Source: Flavobacteriales bacterium (GTDB lineage: Bacteria > Bacteroidota > Bacteroidia > Flavobacteriales > Flavobacteriaceae). From it: a DNA stretch of 23,478 bases. The first letter of the stretch is position 1. Each line of letters begins with the position of its first letter. The notes under the pieces are model-generated. The model saw only the letters and a list, made by a program, of their open reading frames with translations, was not told where the DNA came from and did not search any database. Location: the NCBI GenBank assembly GCA_027003085.1, contig JALWYR010000064.1:1-23478 (forward strand), in the 5' to 3' direction. Shown piece after piece: positions 9,562 through 18,100 of this stretch. The position numbers and the translations under genes were made by a program.

Positions 9562-9921
9562 ATGGAAAAGTCATTAGCAAAATTGTTGGTTCCCGAATAC
9601 ATTTTGGAACACTTTGAATACGATCATTGGGAAGAAGTCAGTGGAGTCATTCGTATCCACCTGATTGAAAAAAACGACCCTGAGCATTGTCCCGAACCCA
9701 TCAAAGGAAAAGGCGAATGCGTTCTGGATGGATTTATGAACCCTTTGGAACTTCTAACTTTCCCAACCCAAGGCAAGGAGGTTTTCCTATTGCTCAAACG
9801 TCGTCGTTGGAAGCTAAAAGGAGGTAAACAAAGCTATTACAATAATTATTCGTTTAATCCCAAAGGAATGAAGGCCACCAAAGAATTTGGTGCTTTTTTA
9901 AAAGAAATTGGTAGAGTCTAA
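9562..9921 (+). CDS. ISAon1-type transposase N-terminal-region protein
   Basis: Small protein (119 aa) resembling the separately encoded N-terminal region of ISAon1-type transposases. It opens MEKSLAKLLVPEYILEHFE, has the basic block KRRRWKLKGG, and ends TKEFGAFLKEIGR, the block that normally adjoins the DDE-transposase frame. It appears full length and undisturbed. The ATG at 9562 is preferred over an in-frame ATG at 9457, because the extra 35 residues are not family-like and would span the promoter elements. It overlaps the next gene by 14 bases. With the catalytic partner truncated it cannot support transposition alone. Confidence 0.7.
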   Translation: MEKSLAKLLVPEYILEHFEYDHWEEVSGVIRIHLIEKNDPEHCPEPIKGKGECVLDGFMNPLELLTFPTQGKEVFLLLKRRRWKLKGGKQSYYNNYSFNPKGMKATKEFGAFLKEIGRV

Positions 9922-10237
9922 ACCTGTCAATATTGGCCTTGTGGCCCATGTTTTAGGAATGAACTCCAAAAAACTGCATCGTTGGTATAAAGAGGTATTA
10001 AGTGGATTTACCCAAGCTCAAAAGGACGGGACACTAAAACAGCATAATTTGTGGGTTATCGAACAGGGAAGGGTAAAGGAAATACCGGTTCCTATTTTCG
10101 AGCAGAAAAACTTAGGCCTACAAACGGCCATTGATGACGAAATTTTGAATCGAAACCTACAACCTTTTATCAATACCAATTATGGCGCCAGTAATGTCAA
10201 TTTCTTCCTCTTTCTTACCAAAATTTATTTCACTTAG
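9908..10237 (+). pseudogene. ISAon1-type transposase, catalytic part truncated
   Basis: The second IS gene begins at a TTG overlapping the first. It reads ESKPVNIGLVAHVLGMNSKK and HRWYKEVLSGF, the family's helix-turn-helix-like start, then reaches KNLGLQTAIDDE, where the first catalytic Asp of the DDE triad is expected. Similarity stops soon after, near 10155-10160. The rest of the open frame to 10237 (ending FLFLTKIYFT) is unrelated and probably reads through foreign DNA. Most of the family's length, with the second Asp and the Glu, is gone. It lies in the +1 frame relative to the first gene, so it would be reached by reinitiation rather than a -1 slip. Confidence 0.65.
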
Positions 10238-10319
10238 CACATCAAAATAGGATTTAGCCTGTGTAGTATCTTCATTCTTACTTAGGAATGTTCTATATAA
10301 GAATTCATAAATGCTAACT
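10157..10319 (-). pseudogene. Unidentified minus-strand coding relic
   Basis: Read on the minus strand, this AT-rich interval is open for about 50 codons and ends with TAG at 10157. The peptide looks like a real protein C-terminus (SIYEFLYRTFLSKNED, then QAKSYFDVLSEINFGKKE, then IDITGAIIGIDKRL). No start codon or upstream part exists: the frame runs into the C-tract and then into the antisense of birA. I do not recognise the family. It lies exactly between the broken IS and the birA promoter, so it may be the 3' end of a gene removed by the event that truncated the IS. Confidence 0.3.
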
Positions 10320-10330
10320 CCCCCCCCCCC
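10320..10330. repeat. Homopolymer of 11 C at the birA promoter
   Basis: Eleven consecutive C residues lie 17 bases upstream of the TATTTTTG -7 element of birA, covering the place where a -33 element would sit. Tracts of this kind change length by polymerase slippage. Confidence 0.9.
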
Positions 10331-10347
10331 ATTCTCCTCCATTTCCC

Positions 10348-10355
10348 TATTTTTG
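10348..10355 (+). promoter_or_regulatory. -7 element of the birA operon
   Basis: TATTTTTG fits TAnnTTTG and ends 17 bases before the birA ATG, giving a very short leader. No TTTG is visible at the -33 position, which is occupied by the C-tract. Confidence 0.5.
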
Positions 10356-10372
10356 TCCCTACAAACCCGGCT

Positions 10373-11089
10373 ATGCTCTGCTATTTCCAGCGTATTTCGT
10401 CCACCCAGGACGAACTGCTCAAACTTTTGGAATCCCACCACACCCTGCCCGACGGAAACGGCCTGGCGGCTGCCGTGCAAACCCATGGTCACGGCCGCGG
10501 AAACAAAATATGGCACGCCCGGGAGGGCCAAAATGCGCTTTTTTCCTTTGTACACCGTCCGGCTGTGACTACCAATGACGCTTATCTGCTCAACCAGGCG
10601 GCAGCGGCAGCTGTGGCATTGAGCTTACAGGCCCAAAACATTCCGGTCGCCATCAAATGGCCCAACGATCTACTGGCGGACGGGCGCAAAATCGCCGGTG
10701 TACTGGTCAATACGCGTATCGAACAAAATAACGTTCGTCTGGCCGTGGTGGGCATAGGCCTGAATGTGAATCAAACGGATTTCCCCACCGGCTTGAATGC
10801 CACTTCGATAAAGGCACTCACCGGCCATCAAACCGACCCCTTGGATTGGCCACACCGGATTATCCGGCATTATTTTGCGCTTTGGGCCCAAGGGCCGGTT
10901 GCCATCCGGCAAACCTATTTCGATTTTTGGTCTTTCAAAGGGCCGAAAAACCGTATCATCACCCGCAACGGTCATCAATATTCCGGATGGGTTTTGGCAG
11001 ATATTCGCAACGGAAAAATCCATATTTTTAGGCAACGGAATACGAAACCCTTCATTGTTCCGTTAGAAGAAATAAAACACATCGATTGA
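10373..11089 (+). CDS. birA: Biotin--[acetyl-CoA-carboxylase] ligase
   Basis: Attaches biotin through biotinyl-5'-AMP to the lysine of biotin carboxyl carrier proteins. Family motifs: SSTQDE (9-14); the adenylate-binding loop in the form HGHGRGNKIW (38-47); KWPNDLL (95-101); GRKIAGVLVNT (104-114, with Lys106 in the catalytic-lysine position); VGIGLNVN (116-123). At 238 aa it has catalytic and C-terminal domains but no N-terminal helix-turn-helix, so it is a monofunctional enzyme rather than a repressor. Its stop overlaps the start of the acyltransferase gene (TTGA), making it the first gene of a four-gene operon otherwise concerned with polysaccharide. The C11 tract lies just upstream. Confidence 0.95.
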   Translation: MLCYFQRISSTQDELLKLLESHHTLPDGNGLAAAVQTHGHGRGNKIWHAREGQNALFSFVHRPAVTTNDAYLLNQAAAAAVALSLQAQNIPVAIKWPNDLLADGRKIAGVLVNTRIEQNNVRLAVVGIGLNVNQTDFPTGLNATSIKALTGHQTDPLDWPHRIIRHYFALWAQGPVAIRQTYFDFWSFKGPKNRIITRNGHQYSGWVLADIRNGKIHIFRQRNTKPFIVPLEEIKHID

Positions 11090-12048
11090 ATTTCCGCATC
11101 GAAAAATATCAACCCGCCAACCGGGACCTTTGGGACCGCACTTTGATGCGTAGCATCAACGGCAGTTTTTTGCTCCAACGCAACTATATGGATTACCATT
11201 CCGGCAGGTTCCGCGATTTTTCGCTTATCATTTACACGGGCAACGAACCCGTTGCACTCCTGTCCGCCCACAGGGAAGGCGACATTTTGTATTCCCACCG
11301 CGGACTCACCTACGGCGGATTGATCCTCGGACGGCCTTTACGCCTGCCTGTGCTCGGTGATTTGTGGAAACAACTCTTGGATTTTTTGGCCCGCAAGGAA
11401 ATCCGCGGACTTTTTTTGGACGAAATACCGATTTTTTATTACCGCTGGCACACCGAAGCCCTTCGCCGCACCTACGAAAATTTCGGACAAATGATTTCGT
11501 CCAAAGATTTCTGGGTTATCGACACGGCACGTCCCAAGGACGAACTTTGCAATTCCGACCGGCGGCGCTCGCTGCGCAAAGCCGCCAAAATGAACCTGCA
11601 AACCGGCCCTTCGGACGATTGGCCGGGCTTTTGGGATTTGCTGCAAAATTCATTGGAAAAACGACACGGTGCCAAGCCCGTGCATTCCTTGAACGAAATG
11701 GTTTTGCTACGCCGGCGTTTCCCCGGGCAAATTCTGCTTTTCACCACCCGCCGCAACGACGAACTGCTGGCCGGAGCCGTGCTCTACAAAAACCGGCATG
11801 TGCTACGTTTCCAATACCTGGCCGGCCGCACCGAAACTCCGCTTCGTCCCGCCATCGATGCGCTCACCTGGCACATTATCGAGCGGTTCTATCCGCAAGT
11901 CCGTTTCATCGATTTGGGCACCGCCCTGCTGCCCGACGGCAGCCCGAATGATACGCTCATCTACTGGAAACAATCCTTCGGAGCTTGTCCACACGCACAA
12001 TATAGCTGGAAATTCGCCGTTCAAAACTTTGAAGCGCCCGGCCTATGA
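11086..12048 (+). CDS. FemAB/GNAT-like acyltransferase of a sugar locus
   Basis: Protein of 320 aa with the two-part GNAT/FemAB look: an N-terminal block with FLLQRNYMDYHSGRF and SHRGLTYGGL, and a C-terminal half with SDRRRSLRKAAK, LEKRHGAKPVHSL, LLAGAVLYK and FIDLGTALLPDGSPND. Proteins of this kind often sit beside sugar aminotransferases and probably acylate the amino group these make. The TTG at 11086 overlaps the birA stop by four bases and is preferred, because the next Met (residue 21) already lies inside the conserved start. Its own stop overlaps the next gene by ATGA, so coupling is likely on both sides. Substrate is unknown. It parallels WecD in position but is not an obvious WecD homologue. 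Confidence 0.75.
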   Translation: MNFRIEKYQPANRDLWDRTLMRSINGSFLLQRNYMDYHSGRFRDFSLIIYTGNEPVALLSAHREGDILYSHRGLTYGGLILGRPLRLPVLGDLWKQLLDFLARKEIRGLFLDEIPIFYYRWHTEALRRTYENFGQMISSKDFWVIDTARPKDELCNSDRRRSLRKAAKMNLQTGPSDDWPGFWDLLQNSLEKRHGAKPVHSLNEMVLLRRRFPGQILLFTTRRNDELLAGAVLYKNRHVLRFQYLAGRTETPLRPAIDALTWHIIERFYPQVRFIDLGTALLPDGSPNDTLIYWKQSFGACPHAQYSWKFAVQNFEAPGL

Positions 12049-13142
12049 TTCCGTTTTTGGACCTCAACCGTTTGAACCGCCCCTACAAGGAACGCTTCCT
12101 TGCACGCTTGGACGATTTGGTCGAACGCAGGGCCTTTGTGCTGGGCAATTTGGTCGAGCGTTTCGAAAAAAAATGGGCCGATTACACCGGCGCTTCCCAC
12201 GCCGTAGGCGTGTCCAACGGTTCGGATGCGCTGTTTTTGATTTTGGAGGCCTACAAACTCACCGGCCGTTTACGGGAAGGCGACCGCATATTGGTGCCGG
12301 CCAATACCTACATAGCCACCATCCTGCCGGTTGTCCGTGCCGGACTGGTTCCCGTGGCCGCCGAACCCGACCCGCAAACGCTCAACCTGCCCGCCCGTGC
12401 CATTGAACAACACACAGACATACGGGCCGTAATTGCCGTTCACCTTTACGGACGGCTGGCTGTGGACGAGCAAGTGCTGGACATTTGCCGCCGGCGAAAC
12501 ATTCTCCTTATCGAAGATGCGGCCCAGGCCCACGGCGCCCGGGGTTCTGCCGGAAAGGCCGGCAACCTGGGCGATGCAGCCGCATGGAGTTTTTATCCCA
12601 CCAAAAACTTGGGCGCACTGGGCGACGGAGGCGCCGTTACCACCAATGATACCGAAATTGCCCGCTTGATAAAAATTTTACGCAATTATGGTCAGGAAGA
12701 AAAATACAACAGCCGTTACACTGGCCTCAATGCCCGGTTGGATGCCCTGCAAGCGGCCTTTTTGGAAGAAAAACTGAAAGATTTGGATGAATTGAATGAA
12801 CGGCGTATCCGCATTGCCCGCCGCTATGCCGAAAACATCAACAATGCCCAGGTACAAATTCCCCTGCCTGTTTTCGACGGGTCGCACGTGTATCACCAAT
12901 TTGTTATTCTCACCAAGCATCGCAATGCGCTACAACAATCATTGAAGCAGCACGGAATTCAAACCCTGGTTCACTACCCCGTTCCGCCCCATCGCCAAGC
13001 GGCTTTGGCCGGATTTTTGCATGGTGATTTCCCGGTAACCGAGCGTATTCACCGGGAAATCCTGAGCTTGCCTGTGGACCCTTATTTGTCCGCTGATGAG
13101 CAAAACAGGATCATCGAAGCGGTAAACGCTTTTAAACCCTAG
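12045..13142 (+). CDS. DegT/DnrJ/EryC1/StrS-type sugar aminotransferase
   Basis: PLP-dependent transaminase (365 aa) that adds an amino group to a nucleotide-linked keto-sugar, most likely dTDP-linked as in the WecE/FdtB group. It opens MIPFLDLNRLN, the usual start. NGSDAL (58-63) binds the PLP phosphate, VPANTYIAT (84-92) follows, IEDAAQAHGA has Asp158 for the pyridine nitrogen, and SFYPTKNLGALGDGG carries the Schiff-base Lys187. The C-terminal VHYPVPPHRQ is typical. It is translationally coupled to the upstream acyltransferase (ATGA) and 4 bases from the flippase gene, an order like wecD-wecE-wzxE of enterobacterial common antigen. The precise sugar cannot be read from sequence. Confidence 0.93.
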   Translation: MIPFLDLNRLNRPYKERFLARLDDLVERRAFVLGNLVERFEKKWADYTGASHAVGVSNGSDALFLILEAYKLTGRLREGDRILVPANTYIATILPVVRAGLVPVAAEPDPQTLNLPARAIEQHTDIRAVIAVHLYGRLAVDEQVLDICRRRNILLIEDAAQAHGARGSAGKAGNLGDAAAWSFYPTKNLGALGDGGAVTTNDTEIARLIKILRNYGQEEKYNSRYTGLNARLDALQAAFLEEKLKDLDELNERRIRIARRYAENINNAQVQIPLPVFDGSHVYHQFVILTKHRNALQQSLKQHGIQTLVHYPVPPHRQAALAGFLHGDFPVTERIHREILSLPVDPYLSADEQNRIIEAVNAFKP

Positions 13143-13146
13143 TGTT

Positions 13147-14466
13147 TTGAACAAATTACGCCGTTACTGGAAACGCATCGAGCTTTTTCGTGTTATCTCG
13201 TTCAACACGGGAGCCGGATTGATGCGCTTGCTTTTCACTTTTGGCACCAACAAAATCATTGCACTTTGGCTCGGGCCGGCCGGCACGGCACTAACTTCGC
13301 AAATTCTCAATGCCATTCAAGGCTTGCAGGGCTTTGCAACCCTGGGCATTAGCGAGGCCGTTACGCGCTACACGGCCCTTTATCGCAAGCGCGATAGCCG
13401 CCTACGTTCATTTTTGCTACGTTCGGGAAGGATGATTTTGTATATTTCCATTTTGTTGGGCCTTTTCATATTCTTTTTGGCTCCGCAGGTTTCGCATTAT
13501 TTGTTTGGCACGCACAGCCACACTTCGCTGGTGCGTGTAATGGCCTTGTTCTCGCCTGTGTATGCCTACCAAATGTTGCTCACGGCCGTGTTGAACGGAC
13601 TGGAAAAATACCGGCGACTTAGTGTCATTAATGTAATGATTCATGCTACCGGATTCGTTTTGATGATTTTCTTGGCCTCGATGTGGCAGTTGCAAGGCGC
13701 ATTATGGGCCGTGGTGCTTACTCCGGTGGTTAGTTTTGGGCTTTCGTTACTTGTGCTCAGCCCCTACGACCGGCGGTTGTTGGTGGCTCCTTTACAAAAC
13801 GGAAACGAACGCTTCGACGGATTTATCAAACGTCTTGCCCCATACTTGGCCATGGCGCTTACCGTGGCTGTAATGCGTCCGTTTTTTTCGCTCTATATCC
13901 GAAATGCCATCATTACCCAATTCGGTCCCGATGGTGCCTACACCGCCGGCTATTGGGATGCCATTCGTAAAATTTCGACTTTCTACTTTGTTTTCATAGC
14001 GCCGGTGTTTTCGGTTTACTATTTCCCGCGACTTACCCGCTTAGTCAATAACGCCGAGTGGATAAACGAAATCCGGCACATGCTACGGCATTTTTATGTT
14101 TGGATTTTTGCCGGTTTTGTTTTGGTGTATTTCCTACGCCGGTGGATAACGCTTTTGGTTTTTGCCGAGGATTATATGCCCATCAATGCGTTGTATGCCT
14201 GGCAAATCGCCGGTGATGCCATCCGAGTGTTTTCGTTGCTATTGGCCTACCGGATGTGGGCCAAAGCGCTCAGTTGGCATTTTGTGGTTTCCGAGGTGGG
14301 CTATTGGTTGCTCTACACCGGCTTGGTTAATCTGTTTATGCCCGTTCGAGGACTTACGGGCGTGATGGAGGCCTATGTATGGGCCAATGCGGGATATCTG
14401 ATATTGATGTTGATTTATTTCCGTAAAGAACTGCTGGCGGGGATTACGGCACTACACAAAGGTTAG
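13147..14466 (+). CDS. Wzx-type polysaccharide flippase (WzxE-like)
   Basis: Integral membrane protein of 439 aa of the MOP/Wzx superfamily, expected to flip an undecaprenyl-linked oligosaccharide across the inner membrane. Hydrophobic segments run throughout, for example about 96-113, 150-169 and 176-194. The first, around RLLFTFGTNKIIALWLGP, is followed by the Wzx-like TALTSQILNAIQGL. The start is the TTG at 13147, four bases after the aminotransferase stop. The next Met (26) would cut into the first helix, and the GTG at 13143 runs into a stop. It is last in the operon; no clear terminator is visible in the 136 bases before the convergent repeat-protein gene. Confidence 0.88.
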   Translation: MNKLRRYWKRIELFRVISFNTGAGLMRLLFTFGTNKIIALWLGPAGTALTSQILNAIQGLQGFATLGISEAVTRYTALYRKRDSRLRSFLLRSGRMILYISILLGLFIFFLAPQVSHYLFGTHSHTSLVRVMALFSPVYAYQMLLTAVLNGLEKYRRLSVINVMIHATGFVLMIFLASMWQLQGALWAVVLTPVVSFGLSLLVLSPYDRRLLVAPLQNGNERFDGFIKRLAPYLAMALTVAVMRPFFSLYIRNAIITQFGPDGAYTAGYWDAIRKISTFYFVFIAPVFSVYYFPRLTRLVNNAEWINEIRHMLRHFYVWIFAGFVLVYFLRRWITLLVFAEDYMPINALYAWQIAGDAIRVFSLLLAYRMWAKALSWHFVVSEVGYWLLYTGLVNLFMPVRGLTGVMEAYVWANAGYLILMLIYFRKELLAGITALHKG

Positions 14467-14602
14467 TTATGCATTTGACAATTGATACATCGTATTTGCC
14501 CTTTTTAGTCAGTTTACCTACACTTACGGAAAGGGAGTTTAAAAAATTTGCATTAACTTGGATAGTCCGGGTTTTTCGAATTAGGGTAAAGTTTAATACA
14601 TT

Positions 14603-15127
14603 CTAGGCTTTATCTTTTTTATCCTCGCTACCGGACTGCTCTTCACCGGAGTCTTTGATTTCTCCGGCATCATTTCCGGCCAGGTCTTCTTTTATGTCCT
14701 TGATTTTTTCTTCGGCTTTTTCGGATAGTTCGCGGGCTTTGTCCGTGGCCTTTTCGGTAAATTCCTTGGCCTTTTGTTTGATGTTTTCGATGTCGTCGGC
14801 GTATTCTTCTTTCAGTTCATTGATTTTGGCTTCGGCCTTTTCGGAAAGTTCACTGACCTTTTCGGAAACTTGCTCGCCAACCGCTTTCGCCTTTTGCTTG
14901 ATATTTTCAATATCATCGCCGTATTCTTCCTTAAAATCTTTAATTTTTTCTTCGGCCGCTTGTTTGACCTTTTCGAAAGTTTCGGTGGCATCCTCCTTCA
15001 AATCTTTCATTTGTTCTTCCAGGTTTTCACCCAGCTCATTGATTTTTTCCTGCGCCTCGGCAGCCAGTTCGGCAGCTTTTTGTTGGGCGGGCTTAAACAT
15101 CTGTTTGAGTTTGTCGAAAATTCTCAT
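14603..15127 (-). CDS. Charged helical repeat protein, tandem 40-residue units
   Basis: Small, almost wholly helical protein (174 aa) rich in Glu, Lys and Ala, without a signal peptide or membrane segment. After MRIFDKLKQMFKPAQQ it consists of amphipathic segments. Two adjacent 40-residue units (KIKDFKEEYGDDIENIKQKA and KINELKEEYADDIENIKQKA, each closing with SEKVSELSEKA or TDKARELSEKA) are followed by a partial third and an acidic tail. This resembles apolipoprotein- or LEA-like proteins of bacteria, but no specific family is assigned. The ATG at 15127 is chosen because an in-frame ATG at 15154 lies within the -7 element. Function is unknown; stress protection or membrane-surface binding are guesses. 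Confidence 0.75.
   Translation of the reverse strand: MRIFDKLKQMFKPAQQKAAELAAEAQEKINELGENLEEQMKDLKEDATETFEKVKQAAEEKIKDFKEEYGDDIENIKQKAKAVGEQVSEKVSELSEKAEAKINELKEEYADDIENIKQKAKEFTEKATDKARELSEKAEEKIKDIKEDLAGNDAGEIKDSGEEQSGSEDKKDKA
14714..14953 (-). repeat. Two tandem 120-base coding repeats
   Basis: Two adjacent in-frame 120-base units (14834-14953 and 14714-14833) encode near-copies of a 40-residue segment. DIENIKQKAK is identical in both, while silent differences show that the duplication is not recent. A partial third copy follows to about 14681. Confidence 0.75.
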
Positions 15128-15151
15128 GATAAAAAATTTTGTAATTATTGA

Positions 15152-15159
15152 CAAATATA
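15152..15159 (-). promoter_or_regulatory. -7 element of the repeat-protein gene
   Basis: On the minus strand TATATTTG fits TAnnTTTG, 24 bases before the ATG at 15127. It lies in the 66-base gap after the helicase-fusion stop, so the repeat protein probably has its own promoter. No clear -33 element is seen. Confidence 0.45.
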
Positions 15160-15193
15160 AATAAAATAGGGGTGAAATAGAGATGAAATCAAA

Positions 15194-18100
15194 TTATGAA
15201 TTTTTCTTGAAATAGACATTCGGTAAGACAATTTGTATTTCCTGACTGGAACTATCTTGAAACCAATAAACAATAAAATCAATATATATTCGATCGACAT
15301 GGTATCCATTATGTTCCATTTGTTCTATTTTGGAAATAAATGACTTGGAAAATTTAAATAACTCTTTACCCGTATTATTATAACATGCTCCATTTTTATA
15401 AAATATTTCTTCTCCGCTTTGTAAGTTTTTGACATGATTTTGATTGTTTTTAAAGGCAAAGGAATCCAACCAAACATCTTTGTGTGATGCCTCTAAAACA
15501 ATTACTTCCGGCTCACCATAAGAAATATTGTCGATTTTATATGTGAAATTTTCAGATTTTATATTATCTAGGACGTCAGAATTAAGATGAACAATTAAAT
15601 TAGACTTTGCACGAGTTAGGGCTACATATAATTTTCTTTTGTTTTCCTCGGAAACAATAAAATTATTAAGCATTACAAAAACATTATCAAATTCTTTTCC
15701 TTTTGCCTTGTGAATAGTAGAAACTAATATGGTATCAGTACTAACTCTTGAAAAATCTTCAAGTTTGGATTCGCGGAGAAAAGTTTCAAAATCCGATTTA
15801 TACATAATTTTTTGATGAGTTGCTTCAAAGTCTTTAATAATATTATAGCAAAGCTCCAATTTTGAACTATGTTCAAATTTTTTTACCAGCTTATTTTTGG
15901 CATTGTTCCATTTATCTTTTGGTATAGTATGCATTTTATCATATTCTAAAAACGAAATAAATGAACGAATTTCCCGTAGGTTATATATTGAAAATCCGTT
16001 ATTTGTCTGAATTAATTTTGCAGGATAACCTTTTTCTACCAGGGCACCGGTAATGGTTAATGCTTCTTCATTTGTTTGTGTTAATATCCCAGTAGTGCCT
16101 GATAAGTCATATTTTAATACATGATCGACGAGTGGTATAATGAGATTATTTGATTGATGTTTTACAATATTAATTTCTCCGTTTTCTTTTTGTACGGGAT
16201 GAATAGGATTGCTTTTTAGTCTGTTTTTTATTTTACTGACAAAATGATTTGCAAAATCAACAATGTTTTTTTTGCTTCGATAATTTTCCAGCAATTCATA
16301 TTTTCGTGCAGATTTTTCTGAAATTAGTTTAGATAAATACTTTGAACTTGAACCGCGGAATTCATATATGTTTTGATCATCATCTCCTACTGCAATTATT
16401 CGCATTTCTTCGTTGTATTTCATAAGGGTTGTTATCAGTTCGTATTCACCGGCATTCATGTCTTGTGCTTCATCAATTACTAATACGGATTTTGCAATTT
16501 TATTAGGTTCTATATCCCCGGATCTAATTCGCGATATGGCCTTTTTAATAATTCCATCTGATTTTTCAATGTCGCCAACTCTTCCCAATAAATCAAAACA
16601 ATATGAATGGAATGTTTTTATATCAACAAAGCTAGTAGCATTACCAATAAGTTTATATAATCGCTTTTTAAACTCTATGGCGGCAGCTCTTGAAAAAGTA
16701 AGCATTAATAATTGTTCATGCTTAACGTCTTCCATTAAGAATAACGAAGCAAGTTTATGAACCAATAAACGTGTCTTTCCACTTCCGGGGCCGGCGGCAA
16801 CTACAATATACTTGGATTGTTGGTCATTAATAATTTTTAATTGAGCCGGAGAAAGTTGACCGAACAATTGTTTAAATTTACGTGGTGTAATATTCCGCTT
16901 GATTTCTGTTTGCCGACCTTTAAAATATTTATTTAAAAAAGCATAGTAATTCATTTGAAAATAATCTTCAACAAATTGTAATGCTTCACGGTAGTCTCTA
17001 ATCATTTTGTTGGCATACTCACCAACGATATGGATTTGTTGGATTTTATTTTCATAAAATTGTTTTAATCGTTTATAATCATCAATTTTATAACGTCTTT
17101 TATTATCATTTTCTAATCTTTTAATAGTAAGCTTGTTATATATTACCATGAATCCGCCTTCTATTAATAGCGCTTCAATTCTTGAAAGATAAAAAAGAGT
17201 ATCCTCAACATCTTGAATGTTAATTTTGAAAGGTGAAAAGGGATGCTTGTTATATGCATTTTTTAGTTCATGTACCGAAAAATCAATTAAAACATACTCC
17301 TTTCCCGTTTCTTGTTCAATGGGATTATCATTGATTTTATTATAAAGGTATTCAATAGTGAAAGCAGCAATATTCTTCTTCCTTTCTAGTTTCTTTAATA
17401 GCTCTTCTTTGGTTTGAAATAATTTAATTGCAATGTTATCGTTTGAGTAGTTTTCCTTCTTTTGTTTAATCCAATTTTTTACTGCCCAGAAATTAAAGAC
17501 GGTTTTTATTTTATTTGTGGACGATTTCAAAATACCCTCATCTTCCAACTCTTGGTTTAATTGTTTTATGTTGAAAATCTGTGTTTCTGATTCCAATTTT
17601 TTCAATATGGCCTCTTCAATTTCAATATAGGTTTTTAGAATTCTTTTCGATTGTCGGTCCTTCCCGTTTATAATAAATGCTTGAATGTCTTTGTAATCGG
17701 CTAATATTTTTTCTTCTTTCATGAGGTTTATTATTTGAATAACCTCATCTTTAACAAGTCCTAACGAATCTGATATATAATCTATCCTTGTCTCGGCATC
17801 TTCTCCGGCAGCTTGTTTACGTTTTTTGCTAGCAAAAAGTTTTTTTATAATTCTTACGGCATCTTGTTTTTGTTTTGGATTAAAACGATATGATTTATTG
17901 ATTTTTTCAATAGCTTCTTGTGCGGTTTTTGTTAAGATACTATTGGCAAAAACTCTTGGAGCATTTTGACCTCGTTTTACGTATCCGGATTCTTCCAATG
18001 CGGCAATGGCGGTTTTTACCCTGGTTTCTATGTCAGTAATACTATCATCCCAACCGGCTTTTCTGGCAATTTCCAAAGCAGAGTTTGAAATTTGTGATCT

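Larger units (their letters stand above)
9541..10160 (+). mobile_element. Truncated ISAon1-type insertion sequence
   Basis: The stretch carries the two-gene arrangement of Bacteroidota ISAon1-type elements: an N-terminal-region protein followed by an overlapping DDE transposase in another frame. The transposase is cut shortly after its first presumed catalytic aspartate, so most of the catalytic core and the right end are missing. I could not identify terminal inverted repeats or a target duplication, so both limits are approximate: the left is set at the promoter element and the right where similarity to the family stops. Family recognition is from memory of these proteins. Confidence 0.65.

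Noticed and set aside
9894..9903. Slippery-looking TTTTTTAAAA at the junction of the two IS genes, suggesting programmed -1 frameshifting
   Set aside because: The second gene lies in the +1 frame relative to the first, so a -1 slip would not enter it; overlap and reinitiation at TTG fit better.
14467..14602. Terminator or small gene between the flippase and repeat-protein genes
   Set aside because: No strong hairpin with T run and no family-like open frame; only a weak CCCTTT / AAAGGG pairing with a long loop.
14655..15164. Long plus-strand open frame over the repeat protein (169 codons, Ser/Phe-rich)
   Set aside because: It is the antisense of the repetitive Glu/Lys-rich gene and has a low-complexity, implausible composition.
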